A stretch of DNA of 64,000 nucleotides from Phascolarctos cinereus (GCF_002099425.1 NW_018343991.1:16373001-16437000), one strand, 5' to 3'; counted from the first letter of the stretch, positions 45,298 to 56,004 are shown. Notes: generated by a model from the sequence alone, not told the origin. Translations and numbers: made by a program.

Positions 45298-45828
45298 TTG
45301 AGTGTATGGGGTGTGTGTGTGCGTGTATGCATGCATGAGATTTGTGAATATTAACTACCTTAGGATAATAACCTTGTGTCAAGTTTCTGTCTCATAACAG
45401 AGCTGTGTAGCAAAACCAAAGGGCTCCCAATGGTGGTACCTCCTTGCCTGGGCTCCGAGTTACTTTTAACTATTGGTTTTTGCCATCCCCAAGGCTGATT
45501 CCTGGAAATCAATTGCAATAAGACTGTTGCTAACATGAACAGACTTGTGGTTGTGTTGACAGAGCCAAAACAACAGCTTAAAGCAAATCTCAGCTGCAGT
45601 CTTGCTCCCCTGCCTATCACTGTCTGTCTCTCCTGCTCCCTGAGAGAATATCACCTACAACAGACATTGCATCATCCATGTGTTGTAATCTTTTCTCCAC
45701 TGCATTTGTCTTTAGACTACAGAAGACGTTTTTAAAAAGGTATTTACTTCTTGAAAAGGCAGCCTTATGTCTCAGCATCCTTCCCACCTTCCCACAGGAG
45801 AGATGGTGTGGTTGGAACAAAGCATGCT
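45298..45828. other. Unassigned repeat-poor stretch
   Basis: Several overlapping frames (62-86 codons) on both strands with no recognised domain. Confidence 0.45.
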
Positions 45829-45935
45829 TAGAGACAGAAGACCAAGATCCGCTTAAGAGCCCTGCCTTGACCATGAGCTAAATGAATCACCTGGAGCAAG
45901 TATTTCACTTCTCTGGGTATCTATCAGAAGGTGAT
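45829..45935 (+). repeat. SINE fragment, diverged
   Basis: CCTTGACCATGAGCTAAATG and TCACTTCTCTGGGTATC recall the MIR core. Weak. Confidence 0.35.
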
Positions 45936-46463
45936 CACTGGAGACATCTTATGTCTCCTCTTTCTCTTACATTCCATGATATTCTCTGTATTCTCCCATT
46001 TTAATATTCTATATTTTAACAATCCTTTAAATTCCAGTGTTCTAAGATTCATCTGTTCACAGGGAGAGAGTCTAAGTAGATGGATGAGATAAAAGTTCTG
46101 CATAACTAGACTTTCCTTTTTGGAAGCTTCCATGAAAGCGGAGCATGGAAGTGTCAAGGAGTCTGAGTTTTAGATGCCCAGATTGGAGATTGGGAGAAGT
46201 CTAGATGAGTAGGCATGGATCTAAAGGGAGCAAGTGTTTGGGTGTTAGAGAATTTATCTCCATTTCACTTAATAGGAGGATCTCTTCTTTACATAACATG
46301 AGAAGGTTTATGCTTTAGTCTCTAAGTAGGCACTAAATGGGCCAAATTAGGAGTGAGACAGAGGTTTTCATCCAAATAGCCCACTGCATTGTTTTTCATT
46401 TTTAACAATTTTCATTTAACTTTGGGTTCTTTCATCCTCATAATCATTTTTATCTGACTCAAC
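45936..46463. other. Unassigned stretch
   Basis: No repeat or gene identified. Confidence 0.45.
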
Positions 46464-46625
46464 ATTTAGGATCATAGCATTTTTGTAGTTGGAAAGGACC
46501 TTAGTTAAGTTTAGCTCAACGCTCCCATTTTTAGAGATGACGAAACTGAGACTGAGAGAGGGAAAGTGACAGTATCTTTTATTTAGTAGGTCATTATTAA
46601 ATGCTTATTGAATGGTATTTCATGT
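46464..46625 (-). repeat. THER1 fragment, antisense, then a possible L2 terminus
   Basis: GTAGTTGGAAAGGACCTTAG and GAGATGACGAAACTGAGACT are antisense THER1. TAAATGCTTATTGAATGG (46598-46616) looks like a sense L2 end. Confidence 0.65.
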
Positions 46626-46767
46626 TCATTTTCATTGTGGCATTTGAGCTAAGAGTTGCTGATAGCTATTGGGCAGCGGAGCTCCTTTTTCCCCTGCCAC
46701 ATGTCCATGAACACATGATACCTCTGTTTTTGTTGTGCCTTATTTCTTGATGTTCAACAAATATGTA

Positions 46768-46916
46768 TCTTTTTTTTTTAAGGCAGTTGGGGTTAAGTGA
46801 CTTGCCCAGGATCACACAGCTAGTAAGTGTCAAGTGTTTAGTCTGAGGCCGGATTTGAACTCAGGTCCTTCTGATTTCAGGGCTGGTGCTCTATCCACTG
46901 TGCCACCTAGCTGCCC
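46768..46916 (-). repeat. Marsupial tRNA-headed SINE, antisense
   Basis: T-run, GACTTGCCCAGGATCACACA and TCTATCCACTGTGCCACCTA ending GCTGCCCC. Target duplications CAACAAATATGTA (46755-46767) and CAACAGATATGTA (46917-46929) differ by one base. Confidence 0.95.
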
Positions 46917-46929
46917 CAACAGATATGTA

Positions 46930-47588
46930 GCAAAGAAAGAACCAGATTACAACCTTCTGATGATTGAAGTGTTAGAAGAACCATCTGAGCTCTAGTAACT
47001 GTAGTCAATAGAGTTTTCCAGTAATCTCAGCAGTTGAGTTTGGTGAGGATCAGAGTCTGAAAAAAAAATTTACCTTCTTATCAAGCCCAGCAGTGGATCA
47101 ACTGGGTAGCTGGGTTTTATAAACAAGGGAGTAGTGAGTGCCTTAGCTATGTCACACAGATGTGAACTTAGTGGAGGGAATGTTTAGTCCACTCTTCCTA
47201 CAGAGAGGGACACATAGAGAAAAACATGTTCCCAGTTTGAGATATTGTTTCATTACAGTCCTTGCAACCCCTTCTCTGTAAATATTTCTTTGTAAAAGCT
47301 AAATGAAATAAAACATTCTCTCAACAAACAAAATAAGACAACACATAATCCCTTACACACCTTTAAGAGTATTTCTCAAGTTCTCTGTTAGTTTAAAAAC
47401 CAGGACTCAAGTGCTCAGGCTTTGCTGTCAAGTTCATTATTCTTTCTATTGCATTGGGGCCTTCCTAAAAACTTACAGTATAGCCCTTTGCAAAGCACCG
47501 AAGAAGCAAAGATAATTCTGACACAATTTCTGCTTTCACGGGAGTTGTGATCTAGCTGAAAAGAGAGGATAGATGTTACATAAAAAAG
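46930..47588. other. Unassigned stretch
   Basis: A faint antisense L2 shred may lie near 47480-47575. Otherwise nothing seen. Confidence 0.4.
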
Positions 47589-47589
47589 A

Positions 47590-47878
47590 ATATATTGTAG
47601 TGTAGATTGTTAAACTTTTTAAATGTTTGTTAATTTTGCTGATTTTTTTTTGTTCTATCCATTTTGTTTTATTTTGCTTTAGATTTTATGAGGAGATATT
47701 TCCTGAGAAGTTATAGCAAAAATTTAAGTATAAAATAGTAACTCAAACCAGGTATATACTCTTCTGTCCATGTCATTGCAAGACATGCTTCTCTGTGTGT
47801 GGGGAAGAGATACATTGGGAAGCACAGGTAACATAAAAATAGAAGGTATTAAGAGAAATTTATTTTAAACAAGTGCAC
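47590..47878 (+). mobile_element. L1 3' UTR fragment, sense
   Basis: TTAATTTTGCTGATTTTTTT and the terminal TAAGAGAAATTTATTTTAAA resemble the L1 3' ends near 2.4-2.8 and 11.7-11.9 kb. Old subfamily. Confidence 0.55.
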
Positions 47879-48543
47879 ACTGACCTGTGTTGTGATTGTT
47901 TTGTATTATCAAATTTTAATTTAGCCTGTAGTGAAGGCTTCATGTGTAATAGAGGCACTCTGCTTCCTTTGCCACCATTCTGACATTCTTGCCATTACTT
48001 CATCATACTTTTTGGCCACCCAGGCTGATGTAGATGGTGAAAGGGACTACTTACAATGAAAGAAGGTGTGTAAACTTTGAAGACAAAATACAGAGTCTAA
48101 GAGTGGCACAGTAGTGACTGAGGCACATTTATCTCCCTGCCTTTTTTGACATTTGACTTGTGACAGGGAGGCAGGGTTATATGTATTTTAGCCTCTGTGG
48201 CATTTGTATAGAACCTTCAGTCCTGGGATTTCAGGGTCAGATGGGACAGGATGACAATCTGGAGTGGATCTCTGGGGTATCCCCATAAACATAGAGGGAA
48301 AAAAAGAGCCAGATCCTGGAGAATTTATTTTTATTTTTCCTATTTTACCCATATATTTATGGCAATGAGTATCACTGATGGACTCCAGCCTAAAGTGAGT
48401 CTTTGCTTTGGGAGGAGCCAGATCTAAATTGAATGGAATTTAGTCTGTCATATGTAGTTAGTAATTCAGATTTTCCCATGTATTTATTAATTAAATTAAA
48501 TTGCATTTATAATAAGTCTTTAGGATTATATCTTACTAGTAAT
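47879..48543. other. Unassigned stretch
   Basis: No repeat or gene identified. Confidence 0.45.
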
Positions 48544-48544
48544 A

Positions 48545-49130
48545 ATATTTTGAGGATACCTAGGTAGTACAGTGGGATCTCAAAAAGACCTGAATTCAAA
48601 TTCAGCCTTAGAAACTTACCAGCTGTGTGACCCTGGGCTAGTCACTTACATGTAAAGATAGTTTTGAACATTCATATTTTTATAAGATTTTGAGTTCCAA
48701 ATTTTTGCCTTCATTCTCTCCCCTCCCACTTCCCCAAGACAGCAAGCAATCTAATATAGATTATTCATGTGCAATCATGTTAAATGTATTTCCACATTAG
48801 TCATGCTGTGAAAGAAGAATCAGAACAAAAGTGAAAAAACATGAGAAAGAAAAAAACCAAGAAAAAATGAAAAGAGTATGCTTTGATCTGCCTTTAGACT
48901 CCCATAGTTTTTTCTCTAGATGTGGATAGCATTTTCCATCATGAGGCTTTTGGAATTGTCTTTGGATCATTATTAGCAATATTGTTTGCCTGCTGCCTCA
49001 GTTTCTTCATCTGTAAAATGAGCTGGAGAAGGAAATGATAAAACTACTCCAGTATCATTTTCAAGAAAACCCCAAATGAGGTCATGAAGTGTTGGACATG
49101 ACTGAAATGACTGAACAACCACAAATAACA
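48545..49130 (+). repeat. Long-tailed marsupial SINE split by an L1 3' end
   Basis: The first half (ACCTAGGTAGTACAGTGGG to GGGCTAGTCACTTA) ends at 48649. The second half (GCCTCAGTTTCTTCATCTGT, AGCTGGAGAAGGAAATGATA, GACTGAAATGACTGAACAAC) resumes at about 48994. Together they make one MAR1-type SINE. Confidence 0.88.
48649..48985 (-). mobile_element. L1 3' UTR, 5' truncated, inserted in a SINE
   Basis: Minus strand begins in the 3' UTR and ends ACTATCTTTACATGTAA. It matches element A (9466-9790) block by block: TAATATAGATTATTCATGTG, GTGAAAGAAGAATCAGAACA, TGTGGATAGCATTTTCCATC. Confidence 0.9.
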
Positions 49131-49184
49131 GGACTTTAAAAGTTTATGAAGTGGCATATGTATATGTATGTTAGCTCATTTGAT

Positions 49185-49378
49185 CTAGTTTTAGAACTTA
49201 AAGGGCCCTTTGAGTCACACTAATCTAACCACTAGTCACACTAGTCTAGTCACAGTAATTTCATAAAACAGGTAAGTGAAGCTCAGAGAGGGAGAGGATC
49301 TTACCAAAAGATACACAGCAAAATTAAAATTTGATTCCTAGTTCAGTGTTCTTTCTACTTTACAAGTATTTAGTCTAG
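49185..49378 (-). repeat. THER1 SINE, antisense, diverged
   Basis: AACTTAAAGGGCCCTTTGAG, AGTGAAGCTCAGAGAGGGAG and AGTGTTCTTTCTACTTTAC. Contains a small CACACTARTCTA duplication. Confidence 0.7.
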
Positions 49379-49469
49379 GATCTCACTACAATAAAGGTGG
49401 CCACTTTCAGATCATGAAAGACAGATTAGTCACTAACTCGCCCAGTCTTTCCTGGGACACTTTCTTAGA

Positions 49470-49665
49470 ACAAGGGTTTTTAACTTGGTTATACATGTCT
49501 TTTTTATTATTAAAAATGGCATTTTGATATAATTGATTTATTTTGTAATTCTGTGTACTTTATTTTATGCATTTAAAAACATTATTCTGAGAAGGGGACT
49601 ATAAGTTTCATCAGACCGCTAAAGGAGCCCAGGATATAAAAAAGGTTAAGAACTCCTGGTAGAAA
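49470..49665 (+). mobile_element. hAT-type DNA transposon relic (family 2)
   Basis: AAGGGTTTTTAACTTGG to AAAAAGGTTAAGAACTCCTG, with ATTATTCTGAGAAGGGGACT and CAGACCGCTAAAGGAGCC inside. Opposite in orientation to the 30.5-kb copy. Confidence 0.78.
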
Positions 49666-50159
49666 ACTTAGCTAAATATATTAAATCTTCCATGTCATAC
49701 TCCCCTGTCCCAGCCTACTTTAAAAGGAAGACTTGCCTGACACATGACTTATATCTTCTCATCATTATTCAGAGACAGAATTTTCCCCATTCATTCTCAC
49801 GCTACATCCTGACTATCATACAATTCAATTTGAAGCAATGTGGGAAACTTCCAAAACAGCCTTGATTCCTCTTTTCCTAGTCCTAATGAATTTAAATAAA
49901 AGCATAATGTGAACAACACATTGCGAAAGAGATCAGGCCTAACACTTTATATTAGAGTTGAAATTCTCCAAGTGTTTCTTTTTGTAAATAAATGAAACTC
50001 TGATGATCAATAATAATTGTGATTAGAATATTAGCCCGCCCCCATCCTCAAAGAGAGAGAAATATGGCAAAGTAATTGCTATGAGCTCTTTAAGTCACTC
50101 TGAACTCTATTTTTCACAACCAGTGTGTCATTATAGCATGATGATTGATCCCATGTTCT
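49666..50159. other. Unassigned stretch
   Basis: No repeat or gene identified. Confidence 0.45.
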
Positions 50160-50705
50160 TTTTATTTTTTATATTTTTAAAAATTTATTTTATTTTCAAT
50201 TCAGGAAACAAAGCAAGCATTTCCATAACACAGTACAATTAAAAAAAAAAGATGATTGGTAATGAAACTGCAAATCTACCAGGTACAACTTGCTATTTCC
50301 TCCAAATATAAAACAAAGTTATCATGTAAATTTCTTTTTTTTCTTCCCTCCCTCCCTCATCTGCCCCAGAGATAGCTACCATTAGCCACAAATAGGTGAA
50401 ATTTCTTGAGGCTGGGAGTGAGGTGAAAGTTGAGGTGAAATTTCCCTCAGGACAGAGCCAATCCAGACAGGGCCTGCTGTTTGTTGATTTTATGGAGTTG
50501 GTCTAGAGGCGTCTACACTTCACTCAGACAAAACCTCAGCCTCTGGAGTCTTCTCTGAGGTCATCTCAAGTTAGGAAAACAACTGCTTTACCCCTTTCTT
50601 TTTGCTACTCTATGTTCATTTTGCAATGATTTTCTTTCTGTTTATGGAGGAGATCTGGAGAGCCTAGAAATTTCTGACCTACTTGGCCATCTTCCCACAA
50701 TGCCT
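50160..50705 (-). mobile_element. Short L1-type element: 5' end joined to 3' end
   Basis: On the minus strand it opens with GGGAAGATGGCCAAGTAGGT (50699 downward), an L1/HAL1-like 5' UTR start. About 290 bp later it passes without any ORF into a 3' UTR (GCAAGTTGTACCTGGTAG; GTTATGGAAATGCTTGCTTT) ending in an AATAAAATAAATTTTTAAAA tail. A related 3' end lies at 61394-61548. Confidence 0.65.
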
Positions 50706-50904
50706 TGACCCAGTGTTTTTGAAAGATAAACCAGTGGCATGTAATCTCTGACAAGGAAGCATAATCACAATCATAATCATAATAATAACGAATGACTAGC
50801 ATATGTATAGTGCCTACTAAGTGACAGGCTCTGGTCCTATCTTATTTAAATGAGATAAATAAATAAATGAGATGGAAGAGAAGGCTTTCAATACATCCTC
50901 AGTT
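50706..50904. other. Unassigned stretch with A/T-rich short repeats
   Basis: Contains (AATC/AATA)n near 50765-50785 and (AAAT)n near 50855-50870. A possible antisense L2 shred at 50810-50835. Confidence 0.4.
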
Positions 50905-51861
50905 ACATGTACTATCTTTTTTTTTGCATTTTTTTGGATATTTTATTAATTTATTTTGATTTATCAACAATCACTTCCACATGCTTTTGAGTTTAAATTT
51001 TTCTCCCCCTTCCTCCCCACCACCCTCCCCAAAATGGTGCACAATCTGATATAGGCTATACATTTACATTCCTACTAAACATATTTTCACATTAGTGAAG
51101 TTGTAAGTAAAAATTAAAACCAATAGGAGGAACCATCAGAAAGAGGAAACAAAACTCAACAGAAGAGGAAAAAAAAGATAGTGATTCAACTTTCACAGTT
51201 ATGATTACTATGTCTTTTTCTCCATCCCTTTTTCCCCCCCTGTTTATGCTTTTCTTTCTCCTCTCTCCCTTCCCCCCTTCACCAGTACTTTGCTTTTGAC
51301 CACTGCCTCCTTCAGTCTCTCCTCCCTTCTATTATCCCTCTCCCCCCTCTTCCCCTTTCTCCCCTTTCTGCCCTCCCTTCCATCACCCCTCCCTTTTCTT
51401 TCCCCTTTTCCCTCCTACTGCCCATAGGGCAAATTAGATTTCCATACCTAAGTGATTATGTTATTCCCTTCTTGAGCCAAATCTGATGACAGCAAGGTTC
51501 AAAAATGCTCACCCCCTTCTTTCTCTGCTGTAATAGGATTTTGTGTCTTTTCTTGTAATGTAATTTACCCTTGTCTGCCTCCTCCTTTCTCAGTACATTT
51601 TCTAAGATCAGACTAATCCACTTACTTGGATCCATTTAACCCACTTGATTAGATTTTTTTTTATCATTACATCAAAGTCAACTAATATCCACCCCTTTAT
51701 GTATACTCCTTTAACATAGTGTAATAACAATACAGTTCTCAAGAGTTGCAAGTGTCATCTTCCCTTGTAGGGATGTAAACAGTGTGCCCTTATTAACAAC
51801 ATTTTGTATCTTTCTGTCCCATTTACCTTTTTATGTCTTTCTTGAATCTTGGACTTGAAGA

Positions 51862-52793
51862 TCAAATTTTTTGTTGAGCTCTGGTCTTTTTATGAAAGGT
51901 TTGGAAGTCCCCTATTTTGTTGAATATCCATCTTCTCCCTTGAAAAATCATGCTCATTTTTGCAGGGTAGTTGATCCTTGGCTGCAATCCAAGCTCCTTT
52001 GCCTTAAGGAATATCATGTTCCATGCCCTGTGGTCTTTTAATGTAGAAGCTGCAAGGTCCTGTGTAATCCTGACTGTGGTTCCATGATATTTAAATTGTT
52101 TCTTTCTGGCTGCTTGCAGCACCTTCTCTTTCATCTGGTAATTTTGGAATTTTGCTATTATATTCCTTGGCATTGTCAATTTGGGATCTCTTTCAGGTGG
52201 TGAGTGGATTCTTTCTATGGTTATTTTACCTTCTGGTTCTAGGACTTCAGGGCAGTTTTCCTTTATGATTTCCTGAAAGATACTGTCCAGGCTCTTTTTT
52301 TCATCATGATTTTCAGGTAGTCCAATGACTTTTAAATTGTCTCTCCTGGATTGATTTTCCAGGTCAGTTGTTTTACCAATGAGGTATTTTAAGTTTTCAT
52401 CCATTTTTTCATTTTTTTGTTTCTGTTTGACTGATTCTTGCTCTCTCATAGAGTCATTAGTTTCCATTTGTCCAATTCTAGTTTTTAACAGATTGTTTTC
52501 TTCTGTTAGTTTTTGTACTTCCTTCTTCAATTGGCCAATTGTATTTTTAAGGGATTTGTTTTCTTCAGTGTACTTTTTTCCAATTGGCCAATTGTATTTT
52601 TTAAGGACTCTTCTACCTCTCTCATTAGACTTTTAAAATCCTTCTTGAGCTCTTCTAAGAAGGCTTTTTGGGCTTCAGACCAGTTCATATTCCTTTTGAT
52701 GTTGCAGATGTGGTTGACAATGTTGTCCTCTTCAGAATTGTCTTGATCTCACTCTTCTCATAATATGAATCTATGGTATTTCTTTTTACTCAT
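51862..52793 (-). pseudogene. HAL1 ORF1p, nearly intact
   Basis: L1-type ORF1p: a cytoplasmic, trimeric RNA-binding and nucleic-acid chaperone protein of the retrotransposon particle. The final 222 codons (52527-51862) are open: coiled coil at residues 1-60 of that part, RRM-like domain about 61-135 (SRRDNLKVIGLPE; NIIAKFQN), C-terminal domain about 136-210 (AARKKQFKYHGTTVRITQDL; RINYPAKMSMIF). An upstream ATG at 52793 (MSKKKYHR) probably marks the ancestral start; two stops near it and a one-base shift in an A-run in the coiled coil break the frame. Expected ancestral length about 310 residues. Confidence 0.9.
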
Positions 52794-52920
52794 GGTTTCT
52801 TTATTCCCTGGCCTTTAAAGAGATTGAGCTCTCCTGCTGGGGAACAGAGGGTACTGACCCAAGCTTCTTGTGTTGGGAGCCTAGGTCTTGGTCACTGGCT
52901 TTGTGTGCTGGGGCCCCTTA

Positions 52921-53455
52921 TGTTGGCAATTGGAGGCTGTAGGGTTTTGGCAGCTTACCTCATGTTGGGCTGGAATCAGCAAGGCTGGAATTTTCAGGCA
53001 ATTCTAGATTGCCTGCTTTTCCTTTCCTTTAGCTTTCTTCAGCTCCTTTTAGATGGGTGCTGCAGGGTGTTTATCTGCCTAGGGCCCCTTGCAATGCTGC
53101 CTCCCTTGTTTCTGCTAATGCACTGGGAGATTCCCTTGTGGTAGAGTACCAAGGCAGCTGGTGGTTTCTGAGCTGGTTTCCACCAGTTCACCTACCCTCA
53201 CTGAGGCACTCAGAGGTTCAGGTGTTGCTGTTTGCGTGCTCTACCACCTGGGCTTCAGGATCTCTTCCTGGTTGACAGTTGGAGGTGTTGGGTTGGAATC
53301 AGCAAGGCTGGGACTTTAGGAAGACTCTAGGTTGTTTTCTTCAGCTCCTTTCAGATGAATGCTGCAGGGTGCTTATCCCTGGGGCCCTTTGTAGTGCTGC
53401 TTCCTTATTTTTGCTGAGGCATGGGACCATTGCTGGGTTGCTACACTGCTGTTCC
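52921..53455 (-). repeat. Two tandem units in the HAL1 5' UTR
   Basis: The block GGAATCAGCAAGGCTGG ... TTCTTCAGCTCCTTT ... GAATGCTGCAGGGTG ... GGGCCC occurs at about 52970-53110 and again at 53293-53425, roughly 320-350 bp apart. This resembles the monomer arrays of rodent L1 promoters. Confidence 0.8.
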
Positions 53456-53559
53456 CCGTCTTTCTTCTAGTTCAGCTATTCCAGGTTTTTTTTTTCTAGG
53501 GTGATATTTTCTGGATTTTCAGAGGTTGTTAGGGGAGGGTGAGAGAGACTACCTTTTCA

Positions 53560-53577
53560 CTCTGCCATCTTGGCTCT
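53560..53577 (-). promoter_or_regulatory. YY1-like motif at the HAL1 5' end
   Basis: The minus strand reads GAGCCAAGATGGCAGAG. The core CAAGATGGC equals the YY1 site at the start of the human L1 5' UTR, where it positions transcription initiation. Function here is inferred from position and match only. Confidence 0.6.
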
Positions 53578-53590
53578 ACACGTGCTGTCT

Positions 53591-54344
53591 GAAGACAAGA
53601 TTGGCTAAATTTAGAGTAGTTGCCCAATAGCTGATGACCATTTTGGCTATGGAGACTCATGAAAAAAAAAAAGAATACCAAAGCTAGTATTCTGGGATGT
53701 GTATAAAGGCTCAAGTGTATTATATTGTGTTACTGCTTTATCTCAATGCAATCAGATAAGTGAAATATGGAGAAACTTCATTAATTTGCCTTCACTCAGT
53801 TAGAAAGCATGTACAGATGCCTAAATCCCAAATATTTATTGAATTCAAGCAATGCACAGGGCACTGCACTAGCTGCTGGTGGGTACAAAATTGGTTCTCA
53901 TAAACAGCCTGTTGTACTTTTTGTGAAGATAGGTGGTAATGGAAAAACCAGGTAAGTAAATCCTCTCCTTTCAAATTTTTTTTTATGTTATTATAGAATG
54001 TTTAAGTATGTATGTTTGTGTGTACATTTGCACATGGATGTGTAGAGAGATACAACTATACATACAGATATTATAGTAAGTTTTATCTTTTTTATCTTTC
54101 TCTGCTAAGAACAATTTAAGTAGACCCCAACTTTGCTTTTGCCATATTAATTACATAGCATTTTAAAACATTTTATTAAAGTGGGAAGTTAGCTTACTTC
54201 TACATTTTATATGTACTAAGAGGGAGACAAAGTAGCCTTTATTTCAAAGGATCCTATAATTCAGACATTTCTGATTCAGCCCTGCCTCCCTTTCACTAGT
54301 CTGAGGTGGTCTACCAATTAAAAATCATTTTGTGAGACTTTATA
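53591..54344. other. Mostly unassigned stretch
   Basis: Faint antisense L2 shred near 53835-53890 (GCACAGGGCACTGCACTAGC). Remainder unassigned. Confidence 0.45.
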
Positions 54345-54573
54345 AAAAGTGTTCTTAACTTGAGGTCCATGAGTCCCTATGGGGTCCATGGATAGATTTT
54401 AGGGGGTCTCTGAATTTAAATGGGAAGTATTTTATCTTCTCTAACTTCTGAATGAAATTTAGCATTTCTATCAATCAATTATGAATTTTAAAAATTATTC
54501 TGAGGAGGCCATATGCTTCAGCAGACTGCCAAATGGGGTCCAGGACACAGAAAAGAAGATTAAGAATTCCTGA
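54345..54573 (+). mobile_element. hAT-type DNA transposon relic (family 2)
   Basis: GTTCTTAACTTGAGGTCCAT to GATTAAGAATTCC, with AATTATTCTGAGGAGGCCAT and CAGACTGCCAAATGGGGTCC inside. Fuller than the 49.5-kb copy. A SINE inserted at its right end. Confidence 0.8.
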
Positions 54574-54715
54574 CTAAGAGGTAGCTTAGGTGGTACAGTG
54601 GGTAGAGCACTTGCTCTAGAGTCAAGAAGACCTGAGTTTAAATCCAGCCTTAGACACTTATTAGTTGTATGAACCTGGGCAAGTCACCTAATCCCAATTG
54701 CCTCTCAAAAAAAAA
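54574..54715 (+). repeat. Marsupial tRNA-headed SINE at a hAT end
   Basis: TAGCTTAGGTGGTACAGTGG, AAGACCTGAGTTTAAATCC, CCCAATTGCCTCTC and A-tail. Perfect 12-bp duplication AAGAATTCCTGA at 54562-54573 and 54716-54727. Confidence 0.95.
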
Positions 54716-54745
54716 AAGAATTCCTGAAAAGAGGTGTGGGGGGGT

Positions 54746-54892
54746 GGGGACAGTTAGGTGGCATAGTGGAGAGATCATCAGCCCTGAAGTCAGGAAGACC
54801 TGAGTTCAAATCCAGCCTCATACACCTATTAGCTGTTTGACCCTGGGCAAATCACTCAACCCTTATTGCCTCTCAGAAAGAAAAAAAAAATC
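54746..54892 (+). repeat. Marsupial tRNA-headed SINE
   Basis: GGGGACAGTTAGGTGGCATA, GGAAGACCTGAGTTCAAATC, TTGACCCTGGGCAAATCACT and an A-rich tail. It lies 30 bp after the previous SINE in the same orientation. Confidence 0.93.
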
Positions 54893-54999
54893 CCAAATAG
54901 CTATCACTTGGGAAGAAATCCTTCCCTGCTCTTCCCACCCCACTGCCCTAACTTTGTAAACCAAAGCTCTTCATCCATAGGGAGTCATGTATCATGTAA

Positions 55000-55105
55000 T
55001 CCCAGGACTTAAAACTGGAAAGGACCTTAGAGATCATCTAGTCTAAGCCCCTTATTTTACTGCTGAGGAAACAGAGGATCAGAAAGAAGTTACTCGTTGG
55101 GTTCT
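55000..55105 (-). repeat. THER1 fragment, antisense
   Basis: AACTGGAAAGGACCTTAGAG, ATCATCTAGTCTAAGCCCC and TGAGGAAACAGAGGATCAG. Confidence 0.85.
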
Positions 55106-55814
55106 ATCACTACAGAATCATTGCTAGGACATTGTAGAGGCCAATAGTCCTGACCTTAAAGAGTACAATTCCTTTCTCCCAACCTCCAGATTCCTCCTCC
55201 TCTCCCACTTGGCCCCATTCCCTACTCTTGCTGCTATTTGCCTCCTGAAATAAATCATCCCCTCCTCAAAGCCAATTTCCTTTCTAGAATATTTTCTAGT
55301 TTTGAGGATAAAGACTTTCCAGAGAACATCTTGAAGTGAATTATAGCTCAGAAGAAGTCCCAATCCTTCTCCCCAACCCCTTCTCCCCATTACCCAACAA
55401 AGCTGGGCTCTCCACAGTCAGAAAGGGATGGAATCAAATTCATCTGTTTCTTCAACCATATGACAATGCCTTCAGTTCCTTAAGAGCTCCACTCCTTTCA
55501 GCAAAGGAGCAGGAGAATGCCAGGCCAGCACTGTAAGTTCATGCTGCTAACATGATTAGAAATGTTGGGATAAACAAGTTGTGGTTTTCCCTTCCTGCCT
55601 CCAGAAAGCACAGGAAGAGGACCTTTGATGTCTCCTAAGCACCCTTCCTTCTTTTTCTGCCCGTGGTCTAATAAAAAGGCATGCTTGTGTTAGGACACTT
55701 GTGTCCCATCCATGTTGTTGCTGGCAGAATATTCTTTGTGGTAACAAGAACATAAAATATCCCCTGAGAAACCTCAGATTAAGTTTATTTGACTTTTCCT
55801 CAAAAAAATTAAAA
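55106..55814. other. Unassigned repeat-poor stretch
   Basis: Frames of 65-88 codons on both strands lack domains. Confidence 0.45.
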
Positions 55815-55879
55815 GAAGAAGAAGAAGAAGAAGAAGAAGAAGAAGAAGAAGAAGAAGAAGAAGAAGAAGAAGAAGAAGC
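55815..55879. repeat. (GAA)n trinucleotide microsatellite
   Basis: About 20 uninterrupted AGA/GAA units ending GCAGCAGCA. The polyglutamate frame across it is an artefact. Confidence 0.98.
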
Positions 55880-55973
55880 AGCAGCATGGTGTAATCAGGA
55901 TTGTTTTCCTAACTGAGTTCACTGATGCAGTTTTTGGTCAAGGAGAATATTGGCCTGGCAGCTGGTAAAGACA

Positions 55974-56004
55974 AACACACAAACAAACAAACAAACAAAC
56001 AAAA
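55974..56004. repeat. (CAAA)n short microsatellite
   Basis: About seven ACAA units. Confidence 0.95.

Larger units (their letters stand above)
50918..53577 (-). mobile_element. HAL1 (half-L1), full length
   Basis: Minus strand: 5' end AGAGCCAAGATGGCAGAG at 53577, a 5' UTR of about 780 bp, one ORF1, and a 3' UTR of about 940 bp ending in an A-run. There is no ORF2. Flanks ACACGTGCTGTCT (53578-53590) and ACATGTACTATCT (50905-50917) match at 10 of 13 positions, all differences transitions, as expected of an aged duplication. Depends on L1 ORF2p in trans. Confidence 0.88.

Noticed and set aside
52379-53470. Plus-strand frames of 63-123 codons
   Set aside because: Antisense shadows of the HAL1 ORF1 and 5' UTR.
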